This document shows, piece by piece, positions 58,686-64,000 of a stretch of 64,000 bases of DNA. Made by a program: the position numbers and the translations under genes. This stretch comes from an uncultured Oscillospiraceae bacterium (GTDB lineage Bacteria > Bacillota > Clostridia > Oscillospirales > Oscillospiraceae), in the NCBI GenBank assembly GCA_944386975.1, contig CALXDC010000004.1, positions 1 to 64,000 of the forward strand, given 5' to 3'. A model generated the notes under the pieces. The model was not told where the DNA came from and made no database searches. It saw nothing but the letters and a program-made list of their open reading frames with translations. How positions within the stretch are numbered: position 1 is the stretch's first letter; each line of letters starts with the position of its first letter.

Positions 58686-59852
58686 ATGCAGGAACTGAGC
58701 AGAAAGAACAAGCTGTTTACCGATTCCGTCATCCGCCGGATGACCCGGATCGCCATCGCCAACAACGCCATCAACCTGGCCCAGGGCTTCCCCGACTTTG
58801 ATCCCCCCAAGGAGATGATGGACCGCCTGGAGGAGGTCAGCCATCTGGGCCCCCACCAGTACCCCATCACCATGGGCGCCCCCAACTTCCGCCAGGCCCT
58901 GGCCCGCAAGTGCGGCCGCTTCATGGGCCGGACCTTGGACCCGGAGACGGAGATCGTGGTGACCATCGGCTCCACCGAGGCCATGGTGGACACCATCTTT
59001 GCCCTCACCAACCCCGGGGACAAGATCATCATGTTCTCCCCCTACTTTGAGAACTACCGTGCCCAGGCCATCTTCGCCGACTGCGAGCCGGTGTTCGTCC
59101 CCCTGAACCCCCCGGAGTTCAACTTCGATCCCAACGTCCTGGAGGACGCTTTCAAGCAGGGGGCCAAGGCCATTCTCATCTGCAACCCCTCCAACCCCAG
59201 CGGCAAGGTGTTCACCTATGACGAGCTGAAGCTCATCGCCGACCTGTGCGTCAAGTACGACGTGTACGCCATCATGGACGAGGTGTACGAGCACATCATC
59301 TACGATGGCCACAAGCACATCTATATGAACAGCCTCCCCGGCATGTGGGAGCGGACGGTGAGCTGCTCCAGCCTCTCCAAGACCTACTCCGTCACCGGCT
59401 GGCGCCTGGGCTACGCCATTGCCCCGGAGCCCATCATGGAGCGGATCAAGCAGTACCACGACTTCAACACCGTGGGCGCCCCCTCCCCCCTGATGGAGGC
59501 CGCCGTGGTGGGTCTCGACATGCCGGACAGCTACTATGAGGAGTTCGGCGCCCACTATGCCCACATGAAGAAGCTGTTCACCGACGGCCTCAAGCGCATC
59601 GGCATCCCCTTCACCGATCCTCAGGGCGCCTACTTCGTCCTGGCCAACATCGGGCCCTATATGAAGAAGGGTCAGAGCGACGTGGAGTTCTGCGAGGAGA
59701 TGACCAAGAAGGTGGGTGTGGCCTGCGTGCCCGGTACCTCCTTCTTCATGGAGGATGTGAACGACATCGTCCGCGTCCACTTCGCCAAGAAGGATGAGAC
59801 CCTCATCGAAGCCCTCAACCGCCTGGAGGATATCAAGACCAAGATGGCGTAA
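58686..59852 (+). CDS. Class I/II PLP aminotransferase (probable aromatic aminotransferase)
   Basis: 388 aa. INLAQGFPDFDPPKEMMDRL at the N-terminus, CNPSNPSGKVFTYDEL, DEVYEHIIYDGH and SCSSLSKTYSVTGWRLGYA (PLP lysine near residue 237) define a fold-type I aminotransferase of the kynurenine/aromatic branch. In this operon it would pair aryl-pyruvates with Phe/Tyr. AAAGAAGGTTTTCCAC precedes the ATG. Last gene before the terminator. Confidence 0.93.
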   Translation: MQELSRKNKLFTDSVIRRMTRIAIANNAINLAQGFPDFDPPKEMMDRLEEVSHLGPHQYPITMGAPNFRQALARKCGRFMGRTLDPETEIVVTIGSTEAMVDTIFALTNPGDKIIMFSPYFENYRAQAIFADCEPVFVPLNPPEFNFDPNVLEDAFKQGAKAILICNPSNPSGKVFTYDELKLIADLCVKYDVYAIMDEVYEHIIYDGHKHIYMNSLPGMWERTVSCSSLSKTYSVTGWRLGYAIAPEPIMERIKQYHDFNTVGAPSPLMEAAVVGLDMPDSYYEEFGAHYAHMKKLFTDGLKRIGIPFTDPQGAYFVLANIGPYMKKGQSDVEFCEEMTKKVGVACVPGTSFFMEDVNDIVRVHFAKKDETLIEALNRLEDIKTKMA

Positions 59853-59859
59853 GCCGCAA

Positions 59860-59899
59860 AAAGAGCCTCTGCCGCATTGCTTCGGCAGAGGCTCTTTTC
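59860..59899 (+). terminator. Terminator of the ior operon
   Basis: AAAAGAGCCTCTGCCG, an 8-base loop, and the exact 16-bp complement ending TTTT. It is symmetric enough to serve the convergent hydrolase gene. Confidence 0.93.
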
Positions 59900-59902
59900 T
59901 TG

Positions 59903-60886
59903 TCATTTGTCGGTGGGAGGATAGCCCTCGGAGTATTTGTGGATGAAGTCCAGCAGCTCTCTCCGGCAGCGGTCCTCCTCCTGGAGATAGCTTTCCCCGT
60001 GGAAGGCTCCCTCCACCAGCACCTGCCGCTTTTCCCCTGCGGCGGCGTTGAAGTTCTCCTCCGTCATGCCGGCGGGGACGAAGTCGTCTCCCGTCCCGTG
60101 GACGAACAGCACCGGCAGGCGGCTGTGGCCCAGAGCCTGAGCCGCCGTCACCTCCTTCAGATCGTATCCCGCTGCAATCTGGCAGGCCAGATTGATCAGG
60201 TGCAGGAAAGGGAAGGCGGGCAGATGATACCACTTGTGAATACAGTGGCGCATCTCGTCCCAGGCGGAGTTGAAGCCGCAGTCGGCAATAATTCCCCGGA
60301 CGCTGGCGGGCATGGGCAGCTCCGAGGCCATCATCACTGTGGAGGCCCCCATCGAGAGACCCTCCAGGAAGATGGGCAGCCGTCCCCCCAGCTTGGCGTG
60401 GAGGAACCAGGCCCACTGCTGGCAGTCGTACCGCTCCAGAATGCCGTAGCCGATGTATTTTCCCTCGCTGCGGCCGTGGGAGCGCTGGTCCACCAGGAGA
60501 ATACTCACATGGTTGTCGTAAAGCATGGGCAGCACCATGGAGAAGTCAAACTGTCCACGGGAGCGGAAGCCGTGGAACAGGGCCACGCAGGCGGTGGCCT
60601 CCGGGGCCTCCAGATAGTCCCCCCGCAGCCGCAGGCCGTCCCGGGAGACGATGGATACCTCCTCCTTGGGCTGGCGGGCATACCACTCCATCCCCGAGCG
60701 CATCTCGTCCCTCCGGCCGCACCAGGCGCGGCTGTTGAGCTTGGCCTCCCACTGTGCCTCCGTCTTGTCCCGCCGTAAAATGGCCTTCCGCATCCCGGCG
60801 GCAGTCATGGCGCCCATGCCGGCCGCCGCCGCGGCGCCGATTCCCGCCGCGGCCCACAGGCTCTTTTTTACGCTTCCCATGTCCAT
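59903..60886 (-). CDS. Alpha/beta hydrolase with N-terminal membrane segment
   Basis: 327 aa. A Gly/Ala-rich hydrophobic N-terminus (LWAAAGIGAAAAAGMGAMTAAG) probably anchors or exports it. Hydrolase core: ALFHGFRSRG, LLVDQRSHGRSEG, nucleophile elbow FLEGLSMGASTVM, VLFVHGTGDDFVP and EGAFHGESYL (His). It resembles the YtaP/BAAT-like esterase group of Firmicutes; substrate unknown. ATG 60886 lies 19 bp inside the end of the preceding lipoprotein gene, with AGGAGGTACATG overlapping; MGSV two codons later is an alternative start. Confidence 0.88.
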   Translation of the reverse strand: MDMGSVKKSLWAAAGIGAAAAAGMGAMTAAGMRKAILRRDKTEAQWEAKLNSRAWCGRRDEMRSGMEWYARQPKEEVSIVSRDGLRLRGDYLEAPEATACVALFHGFRSRGQFDFSMVLPMLYDNHVSILLVDQRSHGRSEGKYIGYGILERYDCQQWAWFLHAKLGGRLPIFLEGLSMGASTVMMASELPMPASVRGIIADCGFNSAWDEMRHCIHKWYHLPAFPFLHLINLACQIAAGYDLKEVTAAQALGHSRLPVLFVHGTGDDFVPAGMTEENFNAAAGEKRQVLVEGAFHGESYLQEEDRCRRELLDFIHKYSEGYPPTDK

Positions 60887-61884
60887 GTACCTCCTGTCAT
60901 TTCCAGCATGGCCTCCAGGTCCGCCGGGTCAAATTTCTCCTCCAGCGCCACCAGAGGGTGGTCGCAGCCCAGGGCCTGCAGAAGTCCCATGGCATCCTCA
61001 TCGGCGCACAACGCCGCCATGCAGCGACAGAGAGCGGCGTGGAAGGCCTCCTCCGCCAGGGGAGCCTGGGCGTCGCTCACCGTCAGCGCCATGTCGTAAA
61101 ACCGCGCCGTCTCTCCCAGTTGTACCAGGTCCTTGCCGCCGGCGGTTCCGGTGGTCAGCACCACCACGTCCACCTGCCCCGCGGCGGCGGCCAGCACCAT
61201 TTCGTCGGCGCCCTCCATCTCCACCACGTGGGGAAGATCCGCCAGGGTGCGGCCCTCGTATTCCCGGCTCAGCCACAGATTGAGATAGTCCAGCTCCCTT
61301 CCATCCTTCGGTACCGCCCACACCGCCTGGGCCAGCGCCTCAAAGGAGGTTCCGTCCTCCAGGCTCCGGCCGTAATCTGAGGAGGCGGCAAAGATGCCAA
61401 CCGTCCGCCAGCCCGGGTGGTCCTCCGCAGGCAGTGCCGTCCAGCTGCCGCCGCTGACCTCCAGATCCACCCCGTCCGGGGCGGAGGTCATCAGCACCGG
61501 CAGTCCGTCGGCGTACTGGATGTAGGTTTCCATGTTCACCAGGGCCGCGTCCACCGTGCCGCCGGTAAGGGCCTCGCCGGTGGTCCGGGGGGAGGCCCCC
61601 AGGGTGATCTGCACCGTGTCAAAGAGATAGCCCTCCTCCGCCAGCAGGGCCTGGAGCTTCTGCCCCAGGGGCTCCAGAGCTGTGAGACTCTCGGGGAAGG
61701 CCACCTCCCGGACGCCTCGCAGCTCCAGCAGAAATTGCTCCAGCTCCACCGGCCCCTCCGGCTTTTCCTCTGCCGGACCCGGCGGCGTCACCGGCTGATC
61801 CGGCCCCTCCTCATAGGTCCGGGCGCAGCCCGCCAATCCCAGCAGCAGCGTCAGCCCCAGTATCAGAGCCCATAGTTGTTTCAT
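60868..61884 (-). CDS. Lipoprotein, PhnD-like periplasmic-binding-fold
   Basis: 338 aa. Lipoprotein signal KQLWALILGLTLLLGLAGC with the cysteine near residue 20. The body has a PhnD/phosphite-binding-like pattern: ALEPLGQKLQALLAEEGYLFDTVQI, GGTVDAALVNMETYIQYADG, and DLPHVVEMEGADEMVLAAAAGQVDVVVLTTGTA. It likely binds a small ligand for an ABC importer, but no permease or ATPase is adjacent, so it may act as a sensor or orphan receptor. AAAAGGAGGCGGTC precedes the ATG. It overlaps the hydrolase gene by 19 bp. Confidence 0.78.
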   Translation of the reverse strand: MKQLWALILGLTLLLGLAGCARTYEEGPDQPVTPPGPAEEKPEGPVELEQFLLELRGVREVAFPESLTALEPLGQKLQALLAEEGYLFDTVQITLGASPRTTGEALTGGTVDAALVNMETYIQYADGLPVLMTSAPDGVDLEVSGGSWTALPAEDHPGWRTVGIFAASSDYGRSLEDGTSFEALAQAVWAVPKDGRELDYLNLWLSREYEGRTLADLPHVVEMEGADEMVLAAAAGQVDVVVLTTGTAGGKDLVQLGETARFYDMALTVSDAQAPLAEEAFHAALCRCMAALCADEDAMGLLQALGCDHPLVALEEKFDPADLEAMLEMTGGTWTWEA

Positions 61885-61993
61885 GCTTTCGACCGCCTCC
61901 TTTTTCCCTCCTGCACTTCTGCTGCCATCATACACCAATTGCCGTCCCGGCGCAACCCTCCCCCAAAACCCGCCCCCTGTCGGGAGGTTTGTC

Positions 61994-62022
61994 TTGACTT
62001 TTCCCTGAAAGGAGGGTATTCT
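61994..62022 (+). promoter_or_regulatory. Promoter of tdh-kbl
   Basis: TTGACT (61994-61999), a 17-bp spacer, TATTCT (62017-62022). Confidence 0.75.
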
Positions 62023-62078
62023 GTTTTTGCAATGAAGACGCAATGTGGATGAAATGTGTTTGATAGGAGGACAAACGG

Positions 62079-63119
62079 ATGTGTGAGAGGATGATGGACG
62101 CCCTGGTGAAGCCTGTGGCCGGGCCGGGGCTGGAGCTGCGGCAGGTACCGGTACCCCATCCGGAGGCGGGGGAGGTGCTGATCCGGGTACACAAGACGGC
62201 CATCTGCGGTTCGGACGTGCATATTTACAACTGGGATCCCTGGGCCCGGGAGCATATCAAGCCCCCCATGGTCATCGGCCACGAGTACGTGGGGGAGATC
62301 GCGGAGCTGGGGGCCGGCGTCACGGGGCTGCGGATCGGCCAGCGGGTCAGCGGCGAGGGCCACATCACCTGCGGCCGCTGCCGCAACTGCCACAACGGCA
62401 ACATCCAGTGGTGCAAGAACACCACCAGCGTGGGGGTGGACCGGGACGGGGCCTTTGCCGAATATGTGTGTATCCCCGCCCGGAACGTGATCCGGGTGCC
62501 GGAGAGTCTGCCGGAGGACGTGGTGGCCTTTTTCGACGCCTTCGGCAACGCCGCCCACACCGCCCTCATGTGGAATCTGGTGGGGGAGGACGTGCTGATC
62601 ACCGGGGCGGGGCCCATCGGCATCATCGCCGTGGGCATCTGCAAATACGCCGGGGCCCGGCGGGTGGTGATCACCGACATGAACGAGTACCGCCTGGACC
62701 TGGCAAGGAAGATGGGGGCCGACGCGGCGGTGAACGTGGCGGAGGAGGACCTGACCCAGATCATGCACAAGCAGGGACTGGTGGAGGGCTTTGACATCGG
62801 CCTGGAGATGAGCGGCAGCGGCGCGGCGCTGGGGCAGATGATCTCCGTCATGCGAAACGGCGGAAAGATCAGCCTTCTCGGCATCGCCAATCAGCCGGTG
62901 CCCATGGACATGAACAAGATCATCAGCAAGGGCCTCACCCTCCAGGGGATCTACGGCCGGAAGATGGACAACTGGCACCAGATGTCCTATATGGTTCAGG
63001 GCGGTCTGGACGTGTCCCCGGTGATCACCCACCGCTTCCCTTACACCCAATTTGAGGAGGGCTTTGCAGCCATGAACAGCGGCCGGTCCGGCAAGGTGGT
63101 GCTGGACTGGACCAAATAA
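62079..63119 (+). CDS. tdh: L-threonine 3-dehydrogenase
   Basis: 346 aa zinc-dependent medium-chain dehydrogenase. AICGSDVHIYNWDPWA (catalytic zinc cysteine), GHEYVGEIAELG, the structural zinc lobe CGRCRNCHNGNIQWC, and VLITGAGPIGIIAVGICKYAGA (NAD-binding). It oxidises threonine to 2-amino-3-ketobutyrate, which the next enzyme cleaves. ATAGGAGGACAAACGG precedes the ATG. Its neighbour 24 bp downstream is kbl, the usual pair. Confidence 0.96.
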   Translation: MCERMMDALVKPVAGPGLELRQVPVPHPEAGEVLIRVHKTAICGSDVHIYNWDPWAREHIKPPMVIGHEYVGEIAELGAGVTGLRIGQRVSGEGHITCGRCRNCHNGNIQWCKNTTSVGVDRDGAFAEYVCIPARNVIRVPESLPEDVVAFFDAFGNAAHTALMWNLVGEDVLITGAGPIGIIAVGICKYAGARRVVITDMNEYRLDLARKMGADAAVNVAEEDLTQIMHKQGLVEGFDIGLEMSGSGAALGQMISVMRNGGKISLLGIANQPVPMDMNKIISKGLTLQGIYGRKMDNWHQMSYMVQGGLDVSPVITHRFPYTQFEEGFAAMNSGRSGKVVLDWTK

Positions 63120-63143
63120 ATACGGAACAGGGAGGAGACTACC

Positions 63144-64000
63144 ATGAAGACGGCACTGCAGCAGTATCGGGACGCCCTGGCCCAGATCCGGGCGGAGGGC
63201 ACCTACAAGGACGAGCGGATCATCACCACCCCCCAGCGCTCCCGCATCGACACCACCGCCGCCCGGAGGGTGGTGAACATGTGCGCCAACAACTATCTTG
63301 GACTCTCCGACGATCCCCGGCTCATCGAGGCGGCCAAGCAGAGCTACGACCAGTGGGGCTTCGGCCTCAGCTCCGTCCGCTTCATCTGCGGCACCCAGTC
63401 CATCCACAAGGAGCTGGAGGGGAAGCTGGCGGAGTTCCTGGGCATGGAGGACGCCATCCTCTACTCCTCCTGCTTCGACGCCAACGGCGGCCTCTTCGAG
63501 ACCCTGCTGGGCCCTGAGGACGCGGTGATCTCCGACGAGCTCAACCACGCCTCCATCATCGACGGGGTGCGGCTGTGCAAGGCCAAGCGCTGGCGGTACA
63601 AGAACAACAACATGGAGGATCTCCGCCGGTGTCTGGAGGAGGCCAGGGCGGCGGGCTGCAAGGTGAAGCTCATCGCCACCGACGGCGTATTCTCCATGGA
63701 CGGCTACATCGCCAACCTCCAGGGCATCTGCGACCTGGCCGACGAGTTCGACGCCCTGGTGATGGTGGACGACAGCCACGCGGTGGGCTTCATGGGAGCT
63801 CACGGCCGGGGCACCCCGGAGCACTGCGGCGTCATGGGCCGGGTGGACATCCTCACCGGTACCTTCGGCAAGGCCCTGGGCGGGGCCTCCGGCGGCTACA
63901 CCGCCGCCCGGCAGGAGATCGTGGACCTCCTGCGCCAGAGAAGCCGCCCCTACCTCTTCTCCAACACGGTGGCCCCCGCCATCTGCGCCGCAGCCCTGAA
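63144..64000 (+). CDS. kbl: 2-amino-3-ketobutyrate CoA ligase (3' end outside window)
   Basis: 285 residues are visible of about 395. PLP enzyme of the alpha-oxoamine synthase family that makes glycine and acetyl-CoA from aminoketobutyrate and Co[66 protein letters not shown] and [15 protein letters not shown] (PLP lysine) are clear. The frame is open at base 64000. GGGAGGAGACTACC precedes ATG 63144. It forms the threonine-to-glycine route with tdh. Confidence 0.96.
   Translation, partial: MKTALQQYRDALAQIRAEGTYKDERIITTPQRSRIDTTAARRVVNMCANNYLGLSDDPRLIEAAKQSYDQWGFGLSSVRFICGTQSIHKELEGKLAEFLGMEDAILYSSCFDANGGLFETLLGPEDAVISDELNHASIIDGVRLCKAKRWRYKNNNMEDLRRCLEEARAAGCKVKLIATDGVFSMDGYIANLQGICDLADEFDALVMVDDSHAVGFMGAHGRGTPEHCGVMGRVDILTGTFGKALGGASGGYTAARQEIVDLLRQRSRPYLFSNTVAPAICAAAL

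Overview
The window is 64 kb of GC-rich, gene-dense chromosome from a spore-forming, probably anaerobic Firmicute. The best fit is a gut Oscillospiraceae member (Flavonifractor/Intestinimonas/Lawsonibacter-like). This rests on a clostridial gene repertoire (GlgC+GlgD, SpoIIID, SpoVAF, ferredoxin-dependent indolepyruvate oxidoreductase, T-box and L-box leaders), strong AGGAGG ribosome sites, sigma-A promoters and high-GC codon use. It is an inference from content, not a database match. No plasmid or origin features and no CRISPR array were seen. All calls come from reading the sequence and remembered family knowledge; no search was run.

Layout. 1-6.5 kb: glycogen operon glgC(partial)-glgD-glgA-glgP, with long hairpins between genes. 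6.5-9.8 kb (minus): metG followed by a DUF4177 protein, a PNPOx-like flavoprotein and a DUF4352-like lipoprotein. 9.9-11.7 kb (minus): MATE exporter and YfcE-like phosphodiesterase. 11.9-14.7 kb (minus): galK-galT. 15-17 kb: an NhaC-family transporter behind a lysine riboswitch. 17-23.5 kb (minus): aconitase-like hydratase, NADP isocitrate dehydrogenase and citrate lyase citD-citE-citF. 23.9-25.4 kb: a lipoprotein whose stop codon lies in the end of a ~0.9 kb non-coding inverted-repeat element, then tRNA-Ser(GGA). 25.8-31.4 kb: lysA, GDPD, lysophospholipase-like hydrolase, CmpB-like membrane protein, family-4 UDG, DUF2284 and ridA.

31.5-44.6 kb: a compact, co-oriented phage-derived operon. 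It holds terminase, portal, protease, capsid, connectors, contractile sheath, tube, baseplate, holin-like and M15 peptidase genes. It has no integrase, repressor, replication, tape-measure or tail-fibre gene. The small terminase is only 95 aa and seems to lack the DNA-binding half. This looks like a domesticated particle (gene-transfer-agent-like or an ultra-short contractile particle) rather than an ordinary prophage. It is followed by spoIIID and a small partner, an LCP-family envelope enzyme, an SLH-transglutaminase protein and spoVAF (44.7-49.4 kb).

49.5-59.9 kb: a hotdog thioesterase, then two operons each headed by a T-box leader with near-identical promoters. The first (specifier best read as UAC, Tyr) controls an acyl-CoA ligase and a sodium/solute symporter. 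The second (specifier UUC, Phe) controls iorA-iorB-fluC-paaK-ACT-aminotransferase. Because T-boxes switch on when a tRNA is uncharged, I infer that these genes salvage environmental aryl acids: uptake, CoA activation, reductive carboxylation to aryl-pyruvates and transamination to Phe/Tyr. The window closes with an alpha/beta hydrolase, a PhnD-like lipoprotein (minus) and tdh-kbl (kbl runs off the end).
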